Shown: piece after piece, positions 9,133-17,357 of the stretch | Layout: each line of letters opens with the position of its first letter | How positions within the stretch are numbered: the first letter of the stretch is position 1 | Source of the DNA: Streptomyces sp. NBC_00162 | GTDB taxonomy: Bacteria; Actinomycetota; Actinomycetes; Streptomycetales; Streptomycetaceae | Assembly (NCBI RefSeq): GCF_024611995.1 | Contig: NZ_CP102509.1 | Span: forward strand, 992,001 to 1,056,000 | Direction of reading: 5' to 3' | Length of the DNA: 64,000 bases | Position numbers and translations under genes: made by a program | The notes under the pieces: model-generated | Database searches by the model: none | What the model was told of the DNA's origin: nothing | What the model saw: the letters and a program-made list of their open reading frames with translations, nothing else

Positions 9133-9150
9133 GATGGCAGGATCCGCGGC

Positions 9151-9978
9151 ATGCACACCTTCTCCGCAGCTGACGGAACCCGCCTCGCCTACCGCACCCA
9201 CGGAGACGGCGACCCCGTGGTCTGCCTCCCCGGCGGCCCCGCGGACTCCGCCTACCTCGGCGACCTCGGCGGCCTGTCCGCGCACCGCCGGCTGATCGTC
9301 CCGGACCTGCGCGGCACCGGCCGGTCCGCGGTTCCCGAGGACACCTCCTCGTACCGCTGCGACCGCCTCGTCGACGACGTCGAGGCGTTGCGCGCACACC
9401 TGGGACTCCCCGCGATGGACCTGCTCGCCCACTCCGCCGGGGCGAACCTCGCGGCGCAGTACGCGGCCCGGTTCCCGCACCGCGTGAGCAGACTCGCACT
9501 GATCACCCCCGGTACCCGGGCCGTCGGCATCGAGATCACCGGGGAGACGCGGCGCGAGCTCGCCCAACTCCGGGGAAACGAGCCGTGGTTCCCGGCTGCC
9601 TTCGCCGCCCTGGAGGCGATCACCGAGGGCACGGGCAGCGACTGGGATGCCATCGCCCCCTTCTTCTGCGGCCGTTGGGACGATCGCGCGCGGCAGCACC
9701 AGGCGGCCGGCCGGCCGCGCAACATGGAGGCCGTCACCGTCTTCGCGGCCGAGGGAGCCTTCGACCCGGAGACCACGCGCGCCGCACTCGCCGCCTTCGC
9801 GGCCCCCGTCCTGCTGCTCGCCGGGGAGTTCGACCTGAACAGCCCGCCTCGGTCGACGGCCGAGTTCGCCGGGCTCTTCCCCGACGCCTCGTTCGTCGTA
9901 CAGCCGGGGGCCGGCCACTACCCCTGGGTGGACGACGCCGACCGCTTCGCGGCGACCACGGCCGCGTTCCTGGGGTAG
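9151..9978 (+). CDS. Alpha/beta hydrolase (proline iminopeptidase-like)
   Basis: 275 residues. The alpha/beta-hydrolase fold shows THGDGDPVVCLPGGP (oxyanion region), nucleophile elbow AHSAGA with catalytic Ser, acid in LLAGEFDLNSP and His in GAGHYPWVDD. ATG 9151 is chosen because AGGA lies at 9139-9142; ATG 9130 is possible but falls inside the operator palindrome. It is transcribed divergently from the HTH regulator and probably repressed or activated by it. The ester or peptide substrate cannot be inferred. Confidence 0.85.
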   Translation: MHTFSAADGTRLAYRTHGDGDPVVCLPGGPADSAYLGDLGGLSAHRRLIVPDLRGTGRSAVPEDTSSYRCDRLVDDVEALRAHLGLPAMDLLAHSAGANLAAQYAARFPHRVSRLALITPGTRAVGIEITGETRRELAQLRGNEPWFPAAFAALEAITEGTGSDWDAIAPFFCGRWDDRARQHQAAGRPRNMEAVTVFAAEGAFDPETTRAALAAFAAPVLLLAGEFDLNSPPRSTAEFAGLFPDASFVVQPGAGHYPWVDDADRFAATTAAFLG

Positions 9979-10034
9979 TTCCCCCGCCCGAGGCCGGAGC
10001 CAGGCGATCGCGGGAAATCTGCCAGACTCCCCGC

Positions 10035-10988
10035 ATGCCGCCTTTCACGACCGTCGCCGCCTACGCCCCGCCCGGTGTCGGCATGCTCGCCGTCGGTGTC
10101 GTCACCGAGGTGTTCGGCCCGCGTGCGGGGCTGCCCCGCTTCGACTTCGCGCTGTGCGCCGACCGGCCCGGGCCCGTTCCCACCGACCTCGGCGTACCGC
10201 TCGCGGTCGAGTACGGGCTGGAGCGGATGGCCGTCGCCGATCTCGTGGTCGCCCTGCCCTGGGCCGGCTTCCGGACACCGCTCGCACCGGCCGTGCTGGA
10301 GGCCCTGTCCGCCGCTCACGAACGCGGCGCCCTGGTCGCGGCCCACTGCGTCGGTACGTACGCCCTCGCCGCCGCCGGACTGCTCGACGGGCGGCGGGCC
10401 ACGACGCACTGGCGGTTCGCGGAGCTGCTGGCCCGCCGCCATCCGGAGGTCACGGTCGATCCCCATGCCCTCTACGTCGACGAAGGGCGCGTCGTCACGG
10501 GGGCGGGAGCGGCGGCGGGTTTCGATCTCTGCCTGCACCTGGTCAGGCGGGAGCACGGTGCCGCGGCCGCCAACGCCATCGCCCGCGACCTCGTGCTGCC
10601 CTCCCACCGCGAGGGCGGGCAGGCCCAGTACCTCGCCGCCCCCGTCCCCGAGGACGCTCAGGACACCCGCCTCGCCGAAGTCCTCGCCTGGGCGCGCGAG
10701 CACCTCCACGAGCAGCTTCCCGTCGCGGAACTGGCCCGGCGTGCCGTGATGAGCAAGCGCTCCTTCGCCCGCCGCTTCACCACGGCGACGGGGACCACCC
10801 CGCACGCCTGGCTGGTCAGCCTCCGGCTGAGCCGCGCCGAGGAGCTGCTGGAGACCACCGACCTGTCCGTCGAGGAGATCGCCCGCGCGGTGGGGTTCGC
10901 GAGCGCGGCCGTGCTCCGCGAGCAGTTCGTACGCCGGCGCGGTGTGCCGCCCCGCTCCTACCGGCGCTCCTTCACCCGCACCCCGTAG
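10035..10988 (+). CDS. GlxA-family regulator (DJ-1/PfpI plus AraC HTH)
   Basis: 317 residues. The N-terminal DJ-1/PfpI-like domain (about 1-170) has the nucleophile-elbow region LVAAHCVGTYALA. The C-terminal AraC domain (about 210-315) has two HTH motifs (LPVAELARRAVMSKRSFARR and LSVEEIARAVGFASAAVLRE) and the end GVPPRSYRRSF. Such proteins are cytoplasmic transcription factors with a degenerate amidotransferase-like sensor. It follows the hydrolase by 56 bp in the same direction. The start ATG 10035 has only a weak ribosome site. Confidence 0.88.
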   Translation: MPPFTTVAAYAPPGVGMLAVGVVTEVFGPRAGLPRFDFALCADRPGPVPTDLGVPLAVEYGLERMAVADLVVALPWAGFRTPLAPAVLEALSAAHERGALVAAHCVGTYALAAAGLLDGRRATTHWRFAELLARRHPEVTVDPHALYVDEGRVVTGAGAAAGFDLCLHLVRREHGAAAANAIARDLVLPSHREGGQAQYLAAPVPEDAQDTRLAEVLAWAREHLHEQLPVAELARRAVMSKRSFARRFTTATGTTPHAWLVSLRLSRAEELLETTDLSVEEIARAVGFASAAVLREQFVRRRGVPPRSYRRSFTRTP

Positions 10989-11139
10989 CGCCCGTTCATG
11001 GAAATCCGGGAACGGAGCACCACGTACGGGCAGGTCACCCGGGCGGTCGCATCGGAGCCGAGCCTCGCGAGCGGGGACGCCCGACGGCGCTAGGGTGAGC
11101 CGAACCCGGCCGTAGTGATCGCGAGCAAGGTGGGCAGCT

Positions 11140-11921
11140 GTGTCGACGTCGAGTCAAGAGATGTTCGGCGCGCCGTGCTGGGTCAGCCTGATGACCGGGG
11201 ACCTCGACTCGGCGCAGCAGTTCTACGGGGCCGTCCTGGGCTGGCACTTCCGCCGCACCAGGCTCGGTGACGGCTTCTCCATCGCCTTCCGCGACGGCGC
11301 CCCCGTGGCCGGGATCGGCGCTCTGGCCCAGCGGCTGGCCCTTCCGGCCGCGTGGACCCCGTACTTCGCCGTCGACGACGCCGATGTCACGGCGGCGCGG
11401 ATCGTCGAGCGCGGCGCGACCATGGCGGTGGGCCCCTCGCCTTCGGCACCGGACGCGCCGCGCTGGCCTCCGACCCCGACGGAGCGGTCTTCGGGTTCTG
11501 GCAGGGCCAGGTCATCCCCGACTGGACGGTCGGCCAGGGCAGCGCGCCCGCCTGGCTGGAACTGCGCACCCGTGACGCCTTCGCCGCGGCCGTGTTCTAC
11601 GGTGAGGTCCTCGAGTGGGCCGGCGAACGGCCCGGCGGCTGCACGGTCTCCTACGAACACGACCACGTCGTGCTGCGCCACGGGAACGACACCCTGGCGC
11701 GCATCGTGGGCGGGGCCCTCGAGGAAGCCCCCGATCCGCAGGTCCGACCGCGCTGGCACGTCCATTTCCGCGTCCCCGACCTCGAGGCGACGGTGGAAAT
11801 GGCCACCGGTCTCGGCGGTCGCGTCGTCTCGCCCGTGGACACCACGAGCACCAGCCGCTCGGTCGCCCTGGCCGATCCCGACGGCGCGTTGTTCACCGTG
11901 GTGGCCCCGCAGAACCGGTGA
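11140..11921 (+). pseudogene. Two-domain VOC protein broken by a -1 frameshift
   Basis: The frame from GTG 11140 encodes a first glyoxalase-like module (GAPCWVSLMTGDLDSAQQFY) and then goes out of frame. A second frame to 11921 continues the same protein (LAFGTGRAALASDPDGAVF, then a second VOC module ending LADPDGALFTVVAPQ). Adding one C to the run at 11433-11436 joins MAVGP to LAFGTG and gives a normal protein of about 260 residues with two beta-alpha-beta-beta-beta repeats per half. A sequencing error is likely. An AAGG ribosome site precedes the GTG. The function of these tandem VOC proteins is not established. Confidence 0.82.
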
Positions 11922-11956
11922 CGGGACTTCGGCCACCGCAGCTCTGGAGGGCTGAC

Positions 11957-12577
11957 ATGAGGAAGATCATCGCAGGGCTGTTCATTTCGCTCGACGGCGT
12001 CGTCGAGGCACCCGACCAGTGGCATTTCCCCTACTTCAACGACGAGATGGGGGCGGCCGTCGACGCCACCCTCGGCTCGGTCGACACCATGCTGTTCGGC
12101 CGCAAGACGTACGACAGCTTCGCGGGGGCCTGGCCCGAGCGGGAGGCCGCGGGCGGGGAGGACGCCGCCTTCGCCAAGATCCTCGGCGACGCCCGCAAGA
12201 TCGTCGCGTCGAACCGGCCCCTCGACTTCTCCTGGCGGAACTCCGAGCGGCTCGAGGGCGATCTCGTCGAGGCGGTGACCGCGCTCAAGGCCGAACCGGG
12301 CCCGGGGCCCATCGGAATGAGCGGCTCGGTCTCCGTCGTGCGTCAGCTGCTGGCGGCGGGACTGCTGGACGAGCTGCACCTGCTGCTGCACCCGATCGCC
12401 GTCCGCAAGGGCATGCGGCTGTTCGACGAGGGCGAGGCTCCGGTCCCGCTGACGCTGATCTCCTCGGAGACCTTCCGGACGGGCGTGCTGAACCTCCACT
12501 ACGCCCCCGCGGAGCGGGTCGGCCAGGGAACGTACGAGGACGCCAAGACCCACCTGCGGCGGCAGCCCGAAGGCTGA
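11957..12577 (+). CDS. DHFR/RibD C-terminal family reductase
   Basis: 206 residues starting at ATG 11957 behind a strong GGAGG (11946-11950). It opens with RKIIAGLFISLDGVVEAPD, followed by DTMLFGRKTYDSFAGAWP and GPIGMSGSVSVVRQLLAAGLLDELHLLLHPI, the standard layout of the RibD-C/dihydrofolate-reductase-like family that binds NADPH. Physiological substrates of these stand-alone proteins are mostly unknown. It lies 35 bp after the frameshifted VOC gene and may be cotranscribed. Confidence 0.88.
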   Translation: MRKIIAGLFISLDGVVEAPDQWHFPYFNDEMGAAVDATLGSVDTMLFGRKTYDSFAGAWPEREAAGGEDAAFAKILGDARKIVASNRPLDFSWRNSERLEGDLVEAVTALKAEPGPGPIGMSGSVSVVRQLLAAGLLDELHLLLHPIAVRKGMRLFDEGEAPVPLTLISSETFRTGVLNLHYAPAERVGQGTYEDAKTHLRRQPEG

Positions 12578-12588
12578 GCGGTGTCGGG

Positions 12589-12616
12589 TTGAGGCTTCGT
12601 GGCACCGGCGTAGCGT
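12589..12616 (+). promoter_or_regulatory. Housekeeping-type promoter TTGAGG-N16-TAGCGT
   Basis: A -35-like TTGAGG (12589-12594) and -10-like TAGCGT (12611-12616) with 16-bp spacing lie 50 bp before the FAD oxidase start, a good fit to HrdB-type promoters. Confidence 0.5.
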
Positions 12617-12665
12617 GGAATGTGCTCGAGAGTCAGCGGCACGACGCACGCGAGGAGCAATCGCC

Positions 12666-14036
12666 ATGGGCAAGCCCTCGATCGATCAGTTGCGGGAACG
12701 GGCACGCGGGGCGGTCGTCACCCCGCAGGACGACGGTTACGACGAGGCGCGCGCGGTCAACAACGCCATGATCGACAGGAGGCCGGCGGCCGTCGTGCGC
12801 TGCGCCAACGCGGGCGATGTGATGGCCACGGTCGACTTCGCCCGCGAGAACGGGCTCGACCTGGCGGTCCGCGGCGGCGGGCACAGCGTGCCGGGCTTCG
12901 GTACCTGCGACGACGGCGTCGTGGCCGATCTCTCCGCGATGCGTTCCGTCCGTGTCGATCCCGTCCGCCGGACGGCCCGTGCGGAGGGCGGAGCGACCTG
13001 GGGCGACTTCAACGCGGCGACGCACGCCTTCGGTCTGGCCGCGACCGGCGGGATCATCTCCACCACCGGTGTCGGCGGTCTCACCCTCGGCGGCGGCATC
13101 GGCTACCTCGCCCGCGGACTCGGCCTGAGCTGCGACAACCTGCTGTCGGCCGATGTGGTGACCGCGGACGGCCGGCTGCTCATCGCGAGCGAGGAGGAGA
13201 ACCCGGACCTGTTCTGGGCCCTTCGCGGCGGGGGCGGCAACTTCGGCGCGGTGACCTCCTTCGAGTTCCGGCTCAGCCCCGTGAAGGACATCTACGGCGG
13301 GCCGATCCTGTACGAACTGGAGGACGCGCGCACCGTCCTGCGCGCCTTCCGCGAACTGATCGCCGACGCGCCGGAGCAGCTCGGCGGCTTCCCTGCCTTC
13401 CAGATCGCACCGCCGCTCCCCTTCATCCCCGAGGACCGGCACGGCGAGCCCTTCGTCCTGATCGTGTCGTGCTGGGCCGGACCGCTCGACGAGGGAGAGC
13501 GCGCCCTCCAGCCCTTCCACGACATCGCACCGGTGGTCGCCGAACACGTCGGCCCGATGCCGTACCCCGCGCTCAACAGCGCCTTCGACGCGCTCGTACC
13601 GCCGGGCCTCCAGCACTACTGGAAGGCCAACTTCGTGACCGAGCTCAGCGACGACGCGATCGAAGCGCATCTGGTGCACGCGCCGCGGCTGCCCGCCGTG
13701 AACTCGACCGTGCACATCTATCCCATCAACGGCGCCTGCCACCGCGTCGCACAGGACGCGACGGCCTTCGCCTACCGCGATGCCACGTTCGCCACCGTCA
13801 TCGCCGGGATGTGGCCCGACCCCGCCGACAACGAAGCCAACATCGCGTGGGTCCGGGACTACTACGAGGCGACCGCCCCGCACTCCGAGGAGGGCGGCTA
13901 CATCAACTTCATGGCCGACGACGACCAGGGCCGGATCAGGTCCAACTACAAGGGCAACTACGACCGGTTGGCGGCAGTCAAGCGGGCGTACGACCCGGGC
14001 AACCTGTTCCACCTCAACCAGAACATCAAGCCCTGA
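12666..14036 (+). CDS. BBE-like FAD-dependent oxidoreductase
   Basis: 456 residues; ATG 12666 follows GAGGAG. FAD_binding_4 (PCMH) domain with VRGGGHSVPGF, whose His is the usual 8-alpha linkage site, and GGIGYLARGLGLSCDNLLS, whose Cys is the usual second (6-S-cysteinyl) attachment, so bicovalent FAD is expected. The BBE C-terminal motif is present (RAYDPGNLFHLNQNI). Relatives oxidise sugars, alkaloids or polyketides with O2. Nothing nearby fixes the substrate. Confidence 0.9.
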   Translation: MGKPSIDQLRERARGAVVTPQDDGYDEARAVNNAMIDRRPAAVVRCANAGDVMATVDFARENGLDLAVRGGGHSVPGFGTCDDGVVADLSAMRSVRVDPVRRTARAEGGATWGDFNAATHAFGLAATGGIISTTGVGGLTLGGGIGYLARGLGLSCDNLLSADVVTADGRLLIASEEENPDLFWALRGGGGNFGAVTSFEFRLSPVKDIYGGPILYELEDARTVLRAFRELIADAPEQLGGFPAFQIAPPLPFIPEDRHGEPFVLIVSCWAGPLDEGERALQPFHDIAPVVAEHVGPMPYPALNSAFDALVPPGLQHYWKANFVTELSDDAIEAHLVHAPRLPAVNSTVHIYPINGACHRVAQDATAFAYRDATFATVIAGMWPDPADNEANIAWVRDYYEATAPHSEEGGYINFMADDDQGRIRSNYKGNYDRLAAVKRAYDPGNLFHLNQNIKP

Positions 14037-14042
14037 TCCGCC

Positions 14043-14474
14043 TCAGCGCTCCGACAGTTCCGACGGGGCCTCCTGGACCACCCAGCCGTTGCCGTCCGGG
14101 TCCTCGAACGTCATGAACGAGTTCCAGGTCCCGCCCTTGCCGTCCTCCCAGCCCGTGGCGCCGACATGGCGGATCGGGGAGACGTCCACACCCCGGTCCA
14201 CCAGCTCCCCTCGGGCCGCCTCGATGTCCGTGACGCAGATCTGGAGCCCCTGGAGCGTCCCGGGTGCCGTCACCTTCGTACCGGGCGCCGCGGGCATCCC
14301 GTGGAGCATCGCGATCGAACACCGGGAGCCGGGCGGGGTCATCTGGATGATGCGCACACCGGGGGCCACCTCGTCGTCCAGGTCGACGTTGAAGCCGACC
14401 TTGTCGGCGTAGAACTCCTTCGACTGGTCCATGTCGGTGACAGGGACCGGGACGACTTCGAGTGTCCAGTTCAC
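14043..14474 (-). CDS. VOC (glyoxalase/bleomycin-resistance-like) protein
   Basis: 143 residues from GTG 14474, preceded by GAGGAG. It begins NWTLEVVPVPVTDMDQSKEF and contains QMTPPGSRCSIAML and MTFEDPDGNGWVVQE, the two beta-alpha-beta-beta-beta halves of a single VOC domain. It converges on the FAD oxidase with 6 bp between stop codons. Substrate unknown. Confidence 0.88.
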   Translation of the reverse strand: MNWTLEVVPVPVTDMDQSKEFYADKVGFNVDLDDEVAPGVRIIQMTPPGSRCSIAMLHGMPAAPGTKVTAPGTLQGLQICVTDIEAARGELVDRGVDVSPIRHVGATGWEDGKGGTWNSFMTFEDPDGNGWVVQEAPSELSER

Positions 14475-14614
14475 GGAGCGTCTCCTCACGAACGCCGGCG
14501 CGGCGGGGCGCGCCGGACCGAACGGATCAGGTCGGGTCCACCCTCGCCCACGAAGGAGCGGCCGCGCACCCCGAAACGCCGAACCGGCCCGGCGCCCCGA
14601 ACCGTGAAGGTGTT

Positions 14615-15364
14615 TCAGTACCGGTTGGTCGCCCGGGCGCCGAGTGCCATGCCGACGGTCAGTGCGGCCAGGGCTCCGCAGAAGACCAGGGGCGACCACA
14701 CCAGGACGGCCGGGCCGATCATGAGGATGAGGACGCTCAGCATGAACCAGGCGACGCCCAGGGGCAGCAGGGCGATCGGCCGGGCGCTCGCGAGTGCCCA
14801 GGCCGCCACCGCGAGACCGGACCAGGCCAGGGCCATCCAGGGCCACATGTCCGTCTGCGAGGCCGGCGGGTAGGTGCGGATGTGGGTGCCCACCTCCAGG
14901 CGGACCACCCTGCCCTCCCAGAGCCGCAGCCGGACGCGGTCACCCGGCCGGGCCTCCGCGTACGCCTCGTGTCCGACCTCGAGCCACTCCGACCTGTCGG
15001 ACCAGGAGACCCGCAGGCTGTAGGTCGTGGTGCAGCTGCTGCCGCCGCCGGTGGTGGCGGTACCGCCCGCCGCCGCCGTACCGCCGCTCGTGCCCGTCGA
15101 CGTACAGCGTTCGCCGCTCTGCCGGTCGCGCACCTCGGCCGTCTCGGGCCGTACGCACCCTTCGCGGTCGCAGACGGGCGCCTGCCGGTACACGACGGTC
15201 GCCCGGTAGCCGTCCACGATCGCCTGCGCGGAGAGGAGTACGCCGAGTCCCGCGGCGAGGACGAGGAGTCCCCGCACCCAGGCGGGGAGCCTCCTGTCGT
15301 ACCAACGCCCCCGGAAACCGGTCGACTTCACACGCTGCTGATGCCCCGCGCCCGGCTCGCGCAC
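14615..15364 (-). CDS. Membrane protein with extracytoplasmic insert
   Basis: 249 residues. One transmembrane segment (WVRGLLVLAAGLGVLLSAQ) is followed by a roughly 100-residue soluble part with four Cys and a Gly/Thr-rich stretch (TGTSGGTAAAGGTATTGGGS), then three or four hydrophobic segments at the C-terminus. DRVRLRLWEGRVVRLEVG resembles the DUF3592-like folds of membrane proteins. Start GTG 15364 has AAGGCGGG upstream. No function is recognised; the paired cysteines suggest a disulphide-stabilised external domain. Confidence 0.7.
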   Translation of the reverse strand: MREPGAGHQQRVKSTGFRGRWYDRRLPAWVRGLLVLAAGLGVLLSAQAIVDGYRATVVYRQAPVCDREGCVRPETAEVRDRQSGERCTSTGTSGGTAAAGGTATTGGGSSCTTTYSLRVSWSDRSEWLEVGHEAYAEARPGDRVRLRLWEGRVVRLEVGTHIRTYPPASQTDMWPWMALAWSGLAVAAWALASARPIALLPLGVAWFMLSVLILMIGPAVLVWSPLVFCGALAALTVGMALGARATNRY

Positions 15365-15385
15365 ACCCGCCTTGCGTACCTGGGT

Positions 15386-15940
15386 CTAGATGCCGATCGC
15401 GCCGTCGATGCGCTCGCGCAGCAGGTCCGCGTGTCCGTTGTGCCGGGCGTACTCCTCGACCATGTGGATGAGGACCCAGCGCAGCGACACCGTCCCGCGC
15501 CACTCGTCGTGGCCCTCGACGTCGAGGTCGGGGGCCTCGGCGACGAACCGGTCCGCGAACTCCACTTCGGCACGCCAGGCCGCCCAGCCCTCCCGGACGG
15601 CCTCGGGGCCGGAATCCGCACCGTCGAAGTCCCCGTCGGGATCGGTCGGCGAGGAGAACCGGAGGGCGACGTCCTGCTGTGCCAGCACCTGACGGAACCA
15701 GCGGCGCTCGACGTCGGCGAGGTGCCGCACCAGGCCCAGCAGCGACAGCGTCGACGGCTCCACGGACCTCCGGGACAGGTCCGCTTCCAGGCCCGTGCAC
15801 TTCAGCTCCAGGGTCGCGCGCTGGTCCGCGAGGAAGCCGGCCAGCATGCCCCGCTCCTCACCGGTCGCGGGGCCGCGGAACCTGCCGTCCTCCTCGGGCC
15901 CTGCGAATATCTCGGCTCTGCTGCGCGGTGTCGTCGTCAT
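15386..15940 (-). CDS. DinB/DUF664 family protein
   Basis: 184 residues from ATG 15940. The four-helix DinB pattern is visible: LLGLVRHLADVERRWF with the first metal-ligand His, and RWVLIHMVEEYARHNGHADLLRE with the later His pair. Members include thiol S-transferases and metal-dependent enzymes of the DinB fold; this one is unassigned. A CATAAT box on the minus strand (15953-15948) ends seven bases before the ATG and there is no ribosome site, so the transcript may be leaderless. It is divergent from the next gene. Confidence 0.85.
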   Translation of the reverse strand: MTTTPRSRAEIFAGPEEDGRFRGPATGEERGMLAGFLADQRATLELKCTGLEADLSRRSVEPSTLSLLGLVRHLADVERRWFRQVLAQQDVALRFSSPTDPDGDFDGADSGPEAVREGWAAWRAEVEFADRFVAEAPDLDVEGHDEWRGTVSLRWVLIHMVEEYARHNGHADLLRERIDGAIGI

Positions 15941-16049
15941 GATCGCGATTATGCACCGCCGCCGATTTGCGGTGCAGCCGGATGTGGGGTTGTTTCGAAG
16001 TAGGTGCGTACGTGGTTTCCGTCTCCCCTGGGTTTGGGGGTGAACCACC

Positions 16050-17357
16050 GTGTTCTTCGCCCACCGCGAGGACGCCGGACGGCGCCTCGCCGCGGTCCTC
16101 GGGCACCTGAAGCAGGAGGATCCCGTCGTCCTCGGCCTGCCGCGCGGCGGGGTCCCCGTCGCCTTCGAGGTGGCGCGGGCACTCGGCGCCCCCCTCGACG
16201 TGATCGTGGTCCGCAAGCTCGGGGTTCCCTACCACCGCGAGCTGGGTTTCGGTGCCATCGGCGAGGGCGGGGTACGGGTGATCAGCGAGGAGATCGTGCG
16301 CAGCAGCGGGGTCGCGGCGAAGGATCTCGCGGCGGTCGAGCACGCCGAGGAGGCGGAGCTCGTACGGCAGGCGGATAAGTTCCGTGCCGGCCGCCCACGG
16401 CTGCGGCTCGACGGCCGGACGGTGATCGTGGTCGACGACGGGATCGCGACCGGAGCCACGGCAGCCGCCGCCTGCCAGGTCGTACGGGCAATGGGGGCGG
16501 CGCACGTGGTGCTGGCGGCGCCGGTGGCGCCACCGGACGCGGTCGGCTGGCTGCGCACCGCAGCCGACGAGGTGGTCTGTCTGTCCACGCCCCGTGGTTT
16601 CTCGGCCGTCGGCCAGTGGTACCAGGACTTCTCCCAGACCCCCGACGAGGAGGTCGTCTCGCTGCTGCAACAGGCCGCCCGAGCCGAGAGGACGGCGCAG
16701 GCCCAGGCGGAAGTACAGGCGGAAGTGCAGGCGGAAGTGGAGGTGGACGCGGGCGGCGTCACGCTGGCCGGTGACCTCACCCTGCCCTCGGGCGCCGGGG
16801 CGGTGGTGGTGTTCGCGCACGGCTCCGGCAGCAGCCGCCACAGCCCGCGCAACCGGTCGGTGGCCGCCGCCCTCCGGCAGGCGGGTCTGGGCACCCTCCT
16901 CTTCGACCTGCTCACACCGGCCGAGGAGGCCCACCGGGCGAACGTCTTCGACATCGAGACGCTCGCCCGACGGCTGACGGACGCGACCCACTGGCTGCGG
17001 CGCCGGGAGTCCCTTCCCGTCGGCTATTTCGGAGCGAGCACCGGAGCGGCGGCGGCGCTGTGGGCCGCCGCGTCCGCCGACACCGGCGTGGGCGCCGTGG
17101 TCTCCCGCGGCGGCCGCCCCGACCTCGCCGGGGCTCGGCTCGCCGGCGTACGGGCACCGACCCTGCTCATCGTGGGCGGCCGCGACACGACGGTCCTCGG
17201 CCTCAACCGGGAGGCCCAGGCACAGCTGCGCTGCGAGAACCGCCTCGACGTCGTCCCCGGCGCCACGCACCTCTTCGAGGAGCCGGGAGCCCTGGAGGAG
17301 GTCGCCGGCCTCGCCCGCGACTGGTTCACGCGCTACCTGACGGAACCAGACCGGTAG
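16050..17357 (+). CDS. Phosphoribosyltransferase-dienelactone hydrolase fusion
   Basis: 435 residues. The N-terminal PRT domain (about 1-215) has the PRPP loop VIVVDDGIATGATAAAA and GLPRGGVPVAFEVA. The C-terminal alpha/beta hydrolase (about 230-435) has VVVFAHGSGSSRHSPRN, nucleophile YFGASTGAAA (Ser), and the acid and His regions TLLIVGGRDTTV and GATHLFEEPG. The linker carries a tandem QAEV repeat. The same two-domain fusion is widespread in actinobacteria but its reaction is unknown. Start GTG 16050 follows GGGGGTG. Confidence 0.9.
   Translation: MFFAHREDAGRRLAAVLGHLKQEDPVVLGLPRGGVPVAFEVARALGAPLDVIVVRKLGVPYHRELGFGAIGEGGVRVISEEIVRSSGVAAKDLAAVEHAEEAELVRQADKFRAGRPRLRLDGRTVIVVDDGIATGATAAAACQVVRAMGAAHVVLAAPVAPPDAVGWLRTAADEVVCLSTPRGFSAVGQWYQDFSQTPDEEVVSLLQQAARAERTAQAQAEVQAEVQAEVEVDAGGVTLAGDLTLPSGAGAVVVFAHGSGSSRHSPRNRSVAAALRQAGLGTLLFDLLTPAEEAHRANVFDIETLARRLTDATHWLRRRESLPVGYFGASTGAAAALWAAASADTGVGAVVSRGGRPDLAGARLAGVRAPTLLIVGGRDTTVLGLNREAQAQLRCENRLDVVPGATHLFEEPGALEEVAGLARDWFTRYLTEPDR
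16704..16739 (+). repeat. Three tandem 12-bp repeats (CAGGCGGAAGTR)
   Basis: Copies at 16704-16715, 16716-16727 and 16728-16739 encode QAEV three times in the linker between the two enzyme domains of the fusion gene. Slippage could make linker length variable between strains. Confidence 0.85.

Noticed and set aside
11140..11921. Two separate VOC genes at this place
   Set aside because: The second frame has no start codon with a ribosome site and the two parts join exactly into a known two-domain length after adding one C.
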